Below, piece by piece: positions 44,716 to 59,231 of a DNA stretch of 64,000 nt. Source of the stretch: Glandiceps talaboti (Eukaryota; Hemichordata; Enteropneusta; Spengelidae). The stretch lies in the NCBI RefSeq assembly GCF_964340395.1, contig NC_135560.1, forward strand, positions 4,667,998 through 4,731,997, in the 5' to 3' direction. The notes beneath the pieces were generated by a model. That model saw only the letters and a program-made list of their open reading frames with translations. It had not been told where the DNA came from and did not search any database. The position numbers were made by a program, and so were the translations under genes. Position 1 is the stretch's first letter. Each line of letters starts with the position of its first letter.

Positions 44716-45580
44716 TCAAAACCTTAAGACCTGTTCAAGCATGTCTGAGTTATGGCTTTGGACATGAAAACTGCACCAACAAAATCGCTGCCAGGCAGCC
44801 ATATCTGATTGTATCACAATGAAAATGGATATGCACATATATGTCATAGAACACTGTCCTAATACCAACTTTGCATGAGATCTGTTCAAGCATGTCTGAG
44901 TTATGGCTTTGGACATGGAAAATTCACAAACAAAATGGCTGCCACACAGCCATATTGGATCGTATCATGACAACAATGAATATGCACATGTACAGTATGT
45001 CATAGAACACTGTCCTAATACCAACTTTGAATGAGATCTGTTCAAGCATGTCTGAGTTATGGCTTTGGACATAGAAAAATCGCAAACAAAATGGCTGCTA
45101 GGTGGCCATATTGGATCGTATCACGACAACAATGAATATGCACATGTATGTCATAGAACACTGTCCTAATACCAACTTTGAAAGAGATCTGTTCAAGCAT
45201 GTCTGAGTTATAGCTTTGGACATGGAAAATTCGAAAACAAAATGGCTGCTAGGAGGCCATTAGATCGTATCACAACAACAATAAATATGCACATGTATGT
45301 CATAGAACACTGTCCTAATACCAACTTTGAATTAGATCTGTTCAAGCATGTCTGAGTTATGGCTTTGGACAGGGAAAATTTGTAAACAAAATGGCTGCTA
45401 GGCAGCCATATTGGATCGCATTATGAAACAAATTGACGTGCATATGTATGCCATTGTATGTTGCCCCTGTACCAAGTTTGAAAACAATCGGTCGGGCATC
45501 TTCAAGAAACGGCTCTGGACGGACGGACGGAACCAATTCATAAGTCCCCACCCCGGACTTTGTCCGATGGGGACTAAATA
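44716..45580 (+). mobile_element. CvA/pearl-like element, copy 2
   Basis: This copy has the same build and orientation as 35835-36728: five cores of about 152 bases, a short GGACGGACGGA microsatellite, and a hairpin end (AGTCCCCACCCCGGA...TCCGATGGGGACT). Its cores are more diverged (for example AAAATGGCTGCTAGG...), with loss of part of the palindrome in copies three and four. Confidence 0.7.
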
Positions 45581-45602
45581 TATAAGCCTAGTAAACTGTA
45601 TC

Positions 45603-45628
45603 AAGGGGGGGGGGGGGGGGGGGGGGGA
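45603..45628. repeat. Run of about 24 guanines
   Basis: An uninterrupted G run 20-25 bases after the end of CvA-like copy 2. It can form G-quadruplex DNA and is prone to assembly error. Confidence 0.9.
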
Positions 45629-46772
45629 TTCAAAATTTCAATATTGCCGAAACAAAGCCGTCTCCCCTAACATCATTTACAATGTAAATAAAGGTACTGT
45701 TCCTAGAAATTGGCATGTCGGCAAAAAGCGCCACTTTCGCGCCCAATTTGGACTTGCATACTTTGGGCAAAAGTTAGTGATAACTTTTTGTTGTTCTGCT
45801 AAATAAGGAATTATATTTACACATACTAACTTTTCGAAAGGTACTGAGGTGGCGACTTCAGATATTTTAGTACACTTTTATTGCCGGTGCTGCACCGACT
45901 ATTACATCATAATCGGATTAGTGAGTCGTTAATTAATTTTGTTCAAAATAGTATGACTGAAAATAACATTTTTTATCAAATTTTTGCCCATTTTGACCAT
46001 ATAACCAAAATATAGTGTTGGAACATGAATGTTGGTATTTTCTATATTATGTGTGATATAAATATATTGGTTATTTGTGATATGACAATAAATAAGCAAC
46101 ACACAGTTTTTTAACAATATGTTATCATTTTAACCCAAATTCTAGCTGTACATGTGATGTTTGGATGTGTGTAATTGGAAGTGTGATGTAGAAAATTTAT
46201 TTGGCTATAAAATGATACCTAATTTTCAAAGATTAGGTAATTCTAAGTATTTTTATATCAATTTGATAACATAACACTCACTTATACTTTTATCATGTGT
46301 ATGCTAATGAGGGTCCTAGTGGATAGCATACAGTCCCATGGGGAGAATAGTGGTGGAAAGTGTTAAAATTCTATTGTAACAAGAAATCCAGCACCATATC
46401 TCACATTACAAGAAATTTTTATCAACTTACCAACATTACAGTTGTAAATTTAAAAGCTGCTTTCATTGAAGGAGTGAAAGTTTTCTGTCAGAATTTGGTT
46501 AGAAGTGTGCGAAAATGAAGTTCAGCAATCTCATTGACACCAGACCCCCTCCCATAAATGAACAAATTTTGTTTATTGAGCTTGTGTGACATTGTTTGAT
46601 CATCCCTTACAGTCTACTGTTTCATTAGCACCAGCAGGGCTCAAAATAATGGCCTTTTACTTGCCCCAGCATGTGATTTAGCCCCTTGGGCTGAATAATT
46701 TGCCATCATTTGCCTGGATATCTTAGATTGAAGGTAAATGGCCATGCAGTAATCAGTAACAAAAGTAACAAA
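45629..46772. other. Spacer, no gene seen
   Basis: AT-rich sequence with short frames only. The G run and the 52-bp array lie on either side. Confidence 0.4.
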
Positions 46773-47180
46773 ACATTTCGCTAGATTTGCAAGGTTAGAC
46801 TATATCTTCTGTAAATTTTACAGGACATTTCTCTAGACTTGCAAGGTTAGACTATATCTTCTGTAAATTTTACAGGACATTTCGCTAGACTTGCAAGGTT
46901 AGACTATATCTTCTGTAAATTTTACAGGACATTTCGCTAGACTTGCAAGGTTAGACTATATCTTCTGTAAATTTTACAGGACATTTCGCTAGACTTGCAA
47001 GGTTAGACTATATCTTCTGTAAATTTTACAGGACATTTCGCTAGACTTGCAAGGTTAGACTATATCTTCTGTAAATTTTACAGGACATTTCGCTAGACTT
47101 GCAAGGTTAGACTATATCTTCTGTAAATTTTACAGGACATTTCGCTAGACTTGCAAGGTTAGACTATATCTTCTGTAAAT
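46773..47180. repeat. 52-bp minisatellite, eight nearly identical copies
   Basis: Copies start at 46773, 46825, 46877, 46929, 46981, 47033, 47085 and 47137. Each has ACATTTCGCTAGACTTGCAA, GGTTAGACTATATCTT and CTGTAAATTTTACAGG. The last block is a perfect inverted repeat, CTGTAAA and TTTACAG around one T. Copies 3 to 8 are identical except at the array end, so the array is young. Confidence 0.95.
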
Positions 47181-47559
47181 GCTATACCATGTCAAGTACT
47201 GTTGACTTTGCATGGAAATTCCTACATCCTTGATAATATGATCTGCTATGATCTATAGTTATTTGTCAGAAATTACACATTACACCCCCCCCCCCTCCCC
47301 CACTGCTCATTCCATTTTGGGTGTTGTTTGTTAGACAGATAACACAACTACACATGTTTCTGAGTATTTATGTACACATCCCTGATTTTCATTTTCAAGA
47401 AAATTAAGATGAAACATTTTATAAAGCAAACACCAACTTAGTACGGTAGCAGTTTCGCTACGTCACTCTCAGTCCTCCGCTAGAACTGCTACAGATCAAT
47501 CATGTGTAAGCTCCTAAAACAAATGTGTTCAGGATATTGTTTCATTTAAATTGTTGTTC

Positions 47560-47678
47560 TTGTAACCTGTCTGTTGTTTTTATATGTATTGCCTAGTGCC
47601 AAAGGCAAATTTCCATGTTTCAGTGGTCAATAAAGTATATCTTATCTTATCTTATCTTATCTTATCTTATCTTATCCT
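47560..47678 (+). mobile_element. LINE 3' tail with (TTATC)n
   Basis: The sequence GTATTGCCTAGTGCCAAAGG, then GGTCAATAAAGTATA and a pentanucleotide run of seven TTATC units, has the form of a CR1/L2-like LINE 3' terminus, where the element ends in a short tandem repeat after AATAAAG. No coding part remains to the left. Confidence 0.55.
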
Positions 47679-49195
47679 GTTCAAACTGTCTTTTTGTAGA
47701 CAATATCCCTCACCTATTTGAAAGTCGAGCATATCATATGTCATAGTCTATAAATGTGTCACTCTTGATCAAATTAATGCTTCCTCAGTGTTGTTCCCAC
47801 TTTCATCGATGAGGGCACTGCATGTTAGAACCCAATTTCACTAAAAAAATACATTATATTAGCTCGCACAGCGGCAGCAAAGCTGCCGCGTAACGGCTCA
47901 ATGACTAGTACGCATGCGCATCATATATACTATGCGATAAAAAACTGGTGGTTCTCCCAGGGATGCATTGTGGCGCACAGTGACTACGCGTGCGCCTTCC
48001 ATATACTATGTACATTCTCCATGCGCTAGCATACTCCAGTCGTGATATAGGCGGCATAACATTGTCATGCATTGCAATATTGTAACAGTAGGCCTGTTGG
48101 CCTGATTATTGTAACATGGTAACGAGAATTGAGGCATCACTGTACCCCTAGAAATTGTTACACTATTTAAAAGTTTGACACACGGTAGGGGGTCATGCTG
48201 TTTTCAAAATTGTGGATGGTGGGGGGGGGGGGTCATTGTGTTTTGGATTGTGATGGAAGAAAACAAATCCTTTTTCTACAATGGCATATAGCCTTGTCTG
48301 AAATGTGGTACATGTAAATATTTGTTCTTCTCCCTGTTTCTTACATGAATTCTTTAATATTACTTATTAGTTCAAGCATAACTATAAATATACATATATA
48401 TGTATTACCTAGCTACCACACTAGTTACAAAACATGTCATGTAAATTCTTGGCTGTTTCACCACCAGTGCTTCACTTATATTGCACTTTGGGGCAACAGT
48501 GAACTTGAAGGTTTCGTAATGGTAATCTTCATAGATAGTTCATAAAAGAAGTTAATCTAAAATGTTCCCTACTCGTCACTGTGAACTTGTCAGAAACGAT
48601 TAATATACTTTCTATTTTGGACACTACATGTTATTGACACTACAAATCACCACATCTCATCAGATTCCAGTTTCTATTATACACTAGGTATGACCACCTA
48701 AAGTTCTTTAACATACCGGTGGCTTTATATACATGCAATATTAATGCCACTATACCAATGTTACAGGGCCATTTTTATGTGACATGGGAAACTCATTTAA
48801 AACTTACATTTACGTTAGCTATTCAAAGCTTGGAAATATTACCTCAAAGGCTATGAATAACCTACATATAAACATTGCCTTAATAGAAGGGAAAACCCCC
48901 AAGGACTCCCTCACCCCAGAAGTCACTCATGCATTCAACCAACAATCAGATGCACCAACAACCTTTTTACTGTCATAATGATATTAAACTTTTCTTAAAT
49001 ATTTTCACCCAATTCTAATTTGAGATGACAGTTTTTTAAAGATGTGAAATGTTTGCCAAGATAGTCTAAAATTGAATTAAAACTCCAAATCTCCCCTACC
49101 AATGATACTACCAGTAGATGTGCTGACCTTTACTACATGTATATAATGATGCCATTTAACTTTTTAATAACATATTTCAACCCTATGTACATGTA
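47679..49195. other. Spacer with G-rich phrase, no gene seen
   Basis: At 48186-48260 a phrase of type GGTGGGGGGG...GTCATTGTGTTTT occurs; a related phrase recurs at 50020-50115. A GC-richer stretch at about 47868-48010 contains TACGCATGCGCA, a possible NRF1-type palindrome. No exon could be supported. Confidence 0.4.
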
Positions 49196-49199
49196 AGTT

Positions 49200-49885
49200 A
49201 CAAAGAATAGTTTCTGATACTTGATGGTGCTGTCTTGTAAAGCATGGATTGAGTTATTGCTTGAAAGGGTCTGAATAGCCTAAAAATTGGCTTTAAGAGT
49301 AAAAATCCTCCAGGGCTTCTAGAGGGAGACCCCCTTGGACCCCCCACATGAGGTGGACATATCCCAGTCTCAAGCTCTTCCCCTCTTACTGTCAAGATGC
49401 TATCAAACTATATTTCAAAAGTATTTCAACCCTGTGTAGTTGCTTTTTACATGTTAGTGCTGTCTTGTAAAGCTTGGAAATTATTGTCTGAAAGGGCCTG
49501 AATAGTCTCAAAATTGACTTTTCAGAGTAAAAAACCTCCACAACTTCTAGGGGGAGACCCCTTAGGAACCCCCCCCCCCACTACATGAGGTGTACACATC
49601 CCAGTCTCAAGCTCTCCCCCTACCTCTGACTGTCAAGATGCTATCAAACTTAATATTTCAAAAATATTTTTTCTTTTTACATGTTGGTGCTGTCTTGTAA
49701 AGTTTGGAAATTATTGTCTGAAAGGGCCTGAATAGTCTCAAAATTGACTTTTCAGAGTGAAAAACCTCCAGGGCTTCTAGGAGGAGACCCCTAGGACCCC
49801 CATAAGAGATATACATATTCCCTGCTCAAGCTTTCCCATACCTTTCACTGTCAAGATGCTATTAAACTCCTTTTGGAATATATTT
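49200..49885. repeat. Three tandem units of about 240 bp
   Basis: Each unit has GGTGCTGTCTTGTAAAG, GTCTGAAAGGGCCTGAATAG, AAAACCTCCAGGGCTTCTAG, GGGAGACCCC, CCCAGTCTCAAGCTCT and ACTGTCAAGATGCTATCAAA. Units start near 49222, 49458 and 49686. A decayed fourth may lie to the left. Confidence 0.85.
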
Positions 49886-52130
<2,245 letters not shown>

Positions 52131-52151
52131 GGCAGACACTTCCAGATAATA

Positions 52152-52190
52152 TATTCAATTCAATTCAATTTATTGCAATAGGTCTCTTGA
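52152..52190 (-). mobile_element. LINE 3' end, minus strand
   Basis: On the minus strand the sequence reads GGTCAAGAGACCTATTGCAATAAAT and then TGAAT repeats, the form of a LINE terminus with pentanucleotide tail. How far the element extends to the right is not clear; no coding part was found up to 53080. Confidence 0.4.
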
Positions 52191-53087
52191 CCAATGAGCA
52201 CACCGTTAAATAACAATACAAAATGACGTAACAACAGAGCAACTAAACAGCATGTTTAAGTACTGAAATAATGCGAAACAAAAATATATACTGCATAGCA
52301 TAATTCTGGTATTTTAATACCATATTCAAGCTTTGTAAGACAGTCACTTTAAATTGTGTCTATGGTTTGATATTTTATGCCTCTAAATGGCTTACATTAT
52401 CTTATTTATTTTTTTAAAAATCGTTTTTTGAGGTGTCTCCTTCCAATCACAGTAGCAATCACAGTGATAATTGTCTTTCTCCCAAAACAAGATGGAAGGT
52501 GATTGGCTAAGTACCTCCCTGTATAGGTTAGGGCTCATTATGAAACATCTCCTTATGTATGTGAAATCCACATCCTTTGTAATCTTGTTCGGGCTGTTAT
52601 TGAGAGGGTGAGAGGAGCTACAACATTTGTTTCACCGTAAATTGTGTACATTTCCTAACTGTAGAACTGATGGAAATCGATTGCTATGCAGACATAAAGA
52701 GATACAGAGATAAAATCAAAATCAAAACCTGAAATATTTTGCCATCATTATATATAGTTTGTTTTTACATCCTTGTCAAGCATTGTAAACATAAAAAATA
52801 AATTTAAAAAAATCGACCTACCTATGGACTTCCTTGGACATACTATTCTTTCGATGTGGGTCACCACGGCAAGACGACTTACTCGTTGTTTCTTCCTCTA
52901 GAAACTGGTACAGGATAACACAAAACTAGTCGAGATAACACAACATTAGTTGACGTCCAAATCGTAAAGGTTGAGTCCTTGAACTGTTCACAAACTTGAT
53001 TGATTGACTGGGTATATATTGTTCTCGAGTAGTTTTATTAAAATGTCATATTCGTTTCTCTTTTCAACCTTGCCTACATAACTATTA
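52191..53087. other. Spacer, possibly LINE 3' flank
   Basis: No gene or clear repeat could be supported. Confidence 0.35.
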
Positions 53088-53323
53088 AAGCTGCTCTAGC
53101 TACAACTAGAAGGCTTTTATAAATATAAGGTACAATAACTTACTCGTAATATCGTACACCGTGCACAGTATCGCATCACCATGTATATGTTTGTAATTGT
53201 AGCTGTAGACATGTTAAATCAATCAGCGCCCTCAACGGCGGTCGTGATTTCAACTTTGTTTCTATATCGAATACTGATTGCCACGTGGTTGTGTGATCTA
53301 AAAATGACACTCCAGTTACAACT
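53088..53323. mobile_element. Small inverted-repeat element, copy 2
   Basis: The interior matches 14624-14942 in order: ACTTACTCGTAATATCGTAC, CAGTATCGCAT, TGTAGCTGTAGAC, CAGCGCCCTCAACGGCG and the end CACTCCAGTTACAACT. The left inverted end is damaged. It lies about 500 bases before the KLHL start codon. Confidence 0.55.
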
Positions 53324-53812
53324 AGTATAGTTTTAACATGGTGACAGATTCAAACCGAGTTTTCGCTCAAGATTCAAATTTGCCACTACACAACCTACAG
53401 ATAATATTGACCACTAATTACTGTAACAGATACAGTGTCATTTTATAGATTGACCAATTTTTAGTGACTATATCTTTGGTTGCTTGAGAAAAAATATCTC
53501 AATTGCAGCAGCTACTGCAGGTTTAATTAAACCTAGTACAGGGATTTGGAAATATAGTAAATGTCGATGTCACAATGGTCATTATACCTACGCGCAAACG
53601 TTGCTATGGGAAACTGGTATTACGTCGGCGTTATGTGACGTTCGAAATGCTTGTAAACGTAGTACCAACTTGTTCTAATTCCTTTTCAATAGTGTTCTTT
53701 TTAAACAGGTGACCTATCATTGTGACGCGCAAAAGCAAATTCAACTCGTCATCACATTGTCAAGTTTACGCCGACTCTAAACCAGCCGGCCATTTCATCA
53801 ACTTTCATTAAA

Positions 53813-56800
53813 ATGGCACACAGGGACAACAATGTGAATTCAGCGAGTTGGAACTCTCTTGAAGAATTGAAGATGCCACCAACAAGAACCTCAATAACGC
53901 CTATGGATTCTCAACCAGGCCACGTTTTACACCGAATGGCCGAAATGTGGCGAAAGAAACAACTAAATGATGTCATCTTAGCCGTTGGTAAACATCGCTT
54001 TGGTGCTCACAAGTTAGTTCTTGCAGCGTGTAGTAACTATTTTCGACGGATCTTTGCTGATAAATGTGAGCCAGACATGGACCAATTTATATACAACTTG
54101 CATGGTATAAGTCACCGCGCACTTGACGTACTCCTGCAATCTATGTATACGGCTACTTTAGACGTAGATGGAAATATGTTAGAAGAACTGTTGAGGGCGT
54201 CCCATTACCTTGAAGTGACTTTCGCTTTACGTGTATGTTGTGAATATATGAAAAATGAATTGAGTCCCGAGTCGTGTTTGAAAACTATGGCATTGGTTAG
54301 TAATTTTGACTTAGACGAAATACAAGAGGCAACACTAGAAATGGCAGCCCGTCATTTTCAAACTGTTTCCAGACTTGAAGACTTTTTACAACTCCCACAA
54401 GAATCGTTGAGGATTCTGTTGTCGAGAGATGATGTTGTTGTCGACTCCGAGACACAGGTATTTGAAGCTCTTGTAAGATGGTTGGAGTACGATCGGAGAC
54501 AGAGAATGGTAAACGCCGTTGGTTTACTGCAATGCGTTCGTCTACCAATGATTAAACCGTGTGATATTGTTGACAAGGTGGAACCTGTTACATTCCTAAC
54601 CAGAGTTCCGGAATGTGAAGATCTAATTAAAGAAGCTCTTCACTACCATTGCTTACCTCTTCGTCAAAGTATTCTTCAGTCCCCTCGTACAATTCCTAGG
54701 TCTACCATCAAGTTGTCAACAATTGTAGTTTTAGGTGGTCATCCACGGCTATCCAAAGACAATGTAAGTGACACAGCTATGTACTACAATCCTAGCATCG
54801 ACGAATGGAGACAATTTACGAAGATGAAATCCCCACTACACCACCACGCAGGTATGTCAATCACATTTGTGTATGCTAACTTGTTTATGTGGCCCATATA
54901 CATGTAGACTATTTGACTGTGAGAGTGGTTGCCAAAAGAACCATTTTACTTCACTTTTAAAGAAAAGCGCATGGCGCAAACATGAAACAGTATATTTTCG
55001 TGGGTTTTGAAATATCCAAAATGCATTTATGATAGTTCCAGCCATACTTTAATCCTCCTATAAAAGGAGTATTGACATAATAATATGAATAATAAGTTAT
55101 CCTCATTTCTCTGCATTTAACAAGTCGTGCCCCCACCCCCTTCTTTGACAATGATATAATGTGTACGGTTTGCAAACAACGACAATTAGGCGAAACAACT
55201 TTTGGACCAAGGCATTCCACGGTTGATATATGTAGTTTGGTGTCCACACGTCCTGCATGCATTACTAGAAACGATTCCCTTCCTACCACCTACATTATAT
55301 ACAGATCTGAATTGGATGGTTATTTTTTTCTGCCAGTGTCTACTGGCCATTATTAGACATAAAGTCGTTTATGTGTTGGTGTGTATCACCATCACATTTA
55401 AGGTAAAATCCCTGCTGTTTTGATGAGGCGTACGGTAATACTGTAAACTACTCACATCCTTATTTGCTTGTTAGGTCGATTTATGTATATTAATCTATAT
55501 GTTAATTTATATTTGCATATAATTATGGTAATGATTGAATTTCTGATGTTCAAAAATGCTTGCTTCTAAGAAAGGTCAGATGTCATTGCTGCGTTTCCAA
55601 CATAACATATAATGTACCCTAACGTTAAGTCACTTTCAAATATATACAGAAAGAAAGTAAAATGTCTAACCAATAAATCCGAGTAAATATTCTATCTAAC
55701 TTGTACGTGTTCTTTATACCCATCCTAAATTGAAAATGTTGTTTTATTTTTCAGTTGCTGTGTTGGGTGGATTTTTATACGTAGCTGGTGGCAGACACAC
55801 GACGAATGTGTCCGAGAGTCCTACGAATACAGCATATCGATATGACCCTAGAACTGATCTGTGGATTGAAATAGCTAGTATGAAAAGTCAAAGAGAAAGT
55901 TTTCAGCTTGGAGTGTTGGATGGCATGTTATATGCCGTGGGTGAGTTATCTTAGCTACTAGTATATATTTTGTACTAGGTCATGTGTAGTTGTATTTCAG
56001 ATGTGACACATTCATAAAAGCATTCCATAATTCTGTTTCTTTATACCATTCATTTTAAGTACATTAACAATGCACTATTATACACCAACAATACAGTGAC
56101 ACTAACAATACACTACAACACATTAATAATACAATACATTAACAATACAATACAATACAATACAGTACAATACAATACAACGCAACGCAACGCAACGCAA
56201 CGCAAAGCAAAGCAACGCAACGCAACGCAACGCAACACAACACAACACAACACAACACAACACAACACAACACAACACAACACAACACAACAGTACACTA
56301 ACAAGTTTTGTGTCGAGAACAAGTCAATGAAGGTTGTATTCAATATCGACTACAACGCTTCACAATACTGTCAATATTCACAGGTTTATTTTGAAATTCG
56401 ATTGCATTGCCTGATTTGACCACTGCCATCACACTAATACTTACTGATTGTATACACTTCGACTGTTTCAGGGGGCAGAATAGATGACAATGTTTCATTG
56501 GCTGATGTAGAGAGATATAACCCCTTCACGGACCAATGGGATAACGTAGCACCCTTGTCTGATGCTAGACGAAGCATCGCCGTCGCAGCTCACAACGGGC
56601 GACTTTATGCAATGGGAGGCTCGGGTAAGTTTGAAATAGTTACGACAATATTGATTGTACTAAATAAATAAGTTACAATGCTGTTACCATAATTGCCGAG
56701 ATGCTAAACAATATTAAAGACCGATTTCGGATTATGATTAAAACTTTGATGTGAAAAAATATTTTCTTGTAGAGCAATTCAAAGAGTTGGACCGGAAAAA

Positions 56801-57595
56801 AATTTGTCCCATGTAATATGGCTCTACTGATATGGTGACACTGATATGAGACCAGGGATTGAATCCTTGGCCTGTAAGTGCTAGTTGGTAATACATGTAC
56901 ATAGGTAATTTAGAAAGGGAGATTTCATTATTGATTAAAGGCAGATAGCCAATACGATACTGTAAATGAGTCTTCGAAGTCCAGGTTTTCTTTTATAGGA
57001 AAACAATGCAGTAAAAACGACTTGAGCCGACTAAAAGTGAGTAGTGAAAATCTCACGAATAAAGTGTAGTGGTTGAGAACAAAGACCGTTGAAATATCCT
57101 GCTAATTTCCCACCCCATGAATAAAATGTACAAAAATGTCTCTTTATTCTTTCACATTTAGGAAATCGTCGCGTCTCCAGTAAAGTGGAGAGATATAACC
57201 CTAGGAAGAATAAGTGGGAAACAAAACGACCATTACCAACATCAAGATTTTTTGCACATTTAGTTTCCATGGGAACGAAGCTGTATCTCATTGGTGGAGC
57301 CACAATTGATAAATCGGGCAACTTACAGTGTGTAAGTAACGTTGATAGGTATGACACAACAACGGATACATGGACTCGTCTTACATCGATGCTTGTACCA
57401 CGTGCCGAGGCAGCCTGCACTGTGCATGATGGGAAAATTTACATTTTGGGAGGATACAGCTGGGATTCGAACTCATGGCTGGATTCAACGGAATGTTACG
57501 ATGTTCAGTCAAATGAGTGGGCTGTGAGGACGCCATTCCCGAAAAAATACACAGGAATGGCGTGTTGTGTATTGATTCTTCACAAATTACCGTAA
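53813..57595 (+). CDS. BTB-BACK-Kelch protein, KLHL26-like, four exons, complete
   Basis: Exons 53813-54851, 55755-55940, 56472-56624 and 57162-57595, all joined in phase 1, give 603 residues, close to KLHL26 (about 615). KLHL proteins are substrate adaptors of cullin-3 ubiquitin ligases: BTB binds cullin-3 and dimerises, and the kelch propeller binds the substrate. In view: BTB at about 41-148 (LNDVILAVGKHRFGAHKLVL), BACK at about 150-260, then LHYHCLPLRQSILQSPRT, and six kelch blades from about 290 with Gly-Gly pairs (LYVAGG, LYAVGG, LYAMGG, LYLIGG, IYILGG) and W in NEW, DLW, NKW. The QSPRT linker, the second blade (FLYVAGG...YRYDPRTDLW) and the last blade (FPKKYTGMACC) fit KLHL26 best, from memory; the KLHL9/13 and KLHL1/4/5 groups are the alternatives. 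The start Met is the first in the exon. Confidence 0.92.
56095..56293. repeat. Pentanucleotide tract in KLHL intron 2
   Basis: The run changes in steps from AATAC to AACGC to AAAGC, back to AACGC, and then to AACAC units. It is one array in which single-base changes have spread block by block. The cysteine-valine frame on the minus strand is an artefact. Confidence 0.95.
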
Positions 57596-59095
57596 CTATG
57601 GCAACAGTGTACATATACTTTATCCAGCTTTAGTCAAGCTTTAGTCACGTTAAATTAGAGTCCTTTTTTAATTTCAGTAAAAAAGTGTTTTCTTACTCTA
57701 GAAAATTATGAAAAATATAAATTTGTATTGAAACAATTCATTATGTTTTTTGTCGAAAGAATTGATATTAACTTTCATTTGGGTTAATTCCTGGATCCTC
57801 TATCCGTCTATGAGAGTGGAGACTTCTATGAGAGTGGAGACCTCTATGAGAGTGGAGACACTAGTATAGTTGGATATCATTGTTTTCACAATCTTAAACT
57901 TTGTTACTCGACAGTTGCTTCCAGTCGGTAAGTCGGGTTTGTAATTCTTAAACCAGGTCCTAACGTTTACAGTTTCGTAATGACAAATAATAAAATCGAT
58001 GGGGTGGATTTTACACCTCCCCCCCCCCCCCAACCTGTGATGGCTTATGTCAACTTAAATATCTGTAGAATCTCTGGTGTTATTATATATATATTGCTTA
58101 TGACCTGTTCGATCCTAACTTCTTCACGCTTTCTCTCTCGCATTGGCGCACACAAGCACTCACTCACTCACTCACTCACTCGCTCGCTCGCTCACTCACT
58201 CACTCACTCACTCACAACAGTACAAGTTATGCTGTAAAAAGACAGCTTAGGGGCGAAATTAACAGTTCAGTGTAGGATTTTTTAAAAGAACATTCTTTTA
58301 TTGGTGAGGGCGAGCCATTTTATTATGTATTCATAGTACGACATACTACTACAGTCATACTGATTTGAATTGAAATTGATTGTCCTGTCTGAAACATGAT
58401 TTTCAATTTTGGCCAATTTAATTAAGTATGTGTGTGTGGGGGGGGGGGTAGGGTTTTTGTCTAAGATGGCTTGATCTACGACTCAGCTACATGACGTTGC
58501 CCATAGCTGAGTCTGAGATCAAGCCAGTAAACGGGCTAGATGTAAATTTGTCAACGATATAGGGACGTCAAAAACTACTGTGAACACAAAAAATCATTGT
58601 GAAATGTTGGTTATATTATTTATTTAGAATAATAGCAAACATAATAGTTATGTGACTTTTTAAAAACATAACGAAACCGTTACATTTTGTTTCAAACTCT
58701 CCACGATTCACAGTTATGATTTTGATCAATATTAGGTCAAAGTTCATTAAATATATATTATAATAGTTCTATTTCTAAGTTCCCGTATGTTCATAAAGAC
58801 TATACTAGGTTCAATGTATGATAAAGTCACTTAAACATCTCAAATAAAAACTCATTAATAGTAACTGTTTTATAAATTGGCAAGTTTAACTCATTTGGGC
58901 TACAGTAGAATTTATATCGCATTAGAATAATTTCTATATCTTCTTTTTTTGCATTCAGCAGAAACTTCACTAAATTGCTACATTTGTTAAATAAACTTTA
59001 TGTTAATGATAAATTGATAAGGAGAAAATAATCCATTGCAATAGATACAAATTTATTACATTAAAAATATTCCTACATTATATTGGTTACTACTT
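57596..59095. other. KLHL 3' flank with small repeats
   Basis: Contains three copies of CTATGAGAGTGGAGAC (about 57808-57860), a C12 run at 58019, a CACT/CGCT tetranucleotide run at 58156-58214 and a G10 run at 58438. An AATAAA at about 57987 could serve the KLHL mRNA. No further gene is seen. Confidence 0.5.
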
Positions 59096-59097
59096 TT

Positions 59098-59230
59098 AAC
59101 TATACTGCGTATGACGTCATCTATACTGCGTATGACGTCATCTATACTGCGTATGACCGCGTATGACGTCATCTATACTGCATATGATGTCATCTATACT
59201 GTGTATGACGTCAGCTATACTGCGCATGGT
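59098..59230. repeat. 21-bp tandem repeat with CRE palindromes
   Basis: Units of the form CTATACTGCGTATGACGTCAT repeat about six times. The perfect cAMP-response element TGACGTCA is present at 59112, 59133, 59164 and 59206; a one-base variant TGATGTCA lies at 59185. TGACGTCA is the known binding site of CREB/ATF factors. Whether it acts here is unknown. Confidence 0.9.
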
Positions 59231-59231
59231 T

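Noticed and set aside
56113-56343. Cysteine-valine-rich protein on the minus strand
   Set aside because: Translation of a pentanucleotide tract within an intron of the KLHL gene.
57031-57420. 129-codon minus frame
   Set aside because: Antisense shadow of KLHL exon 4 and the intron before it.
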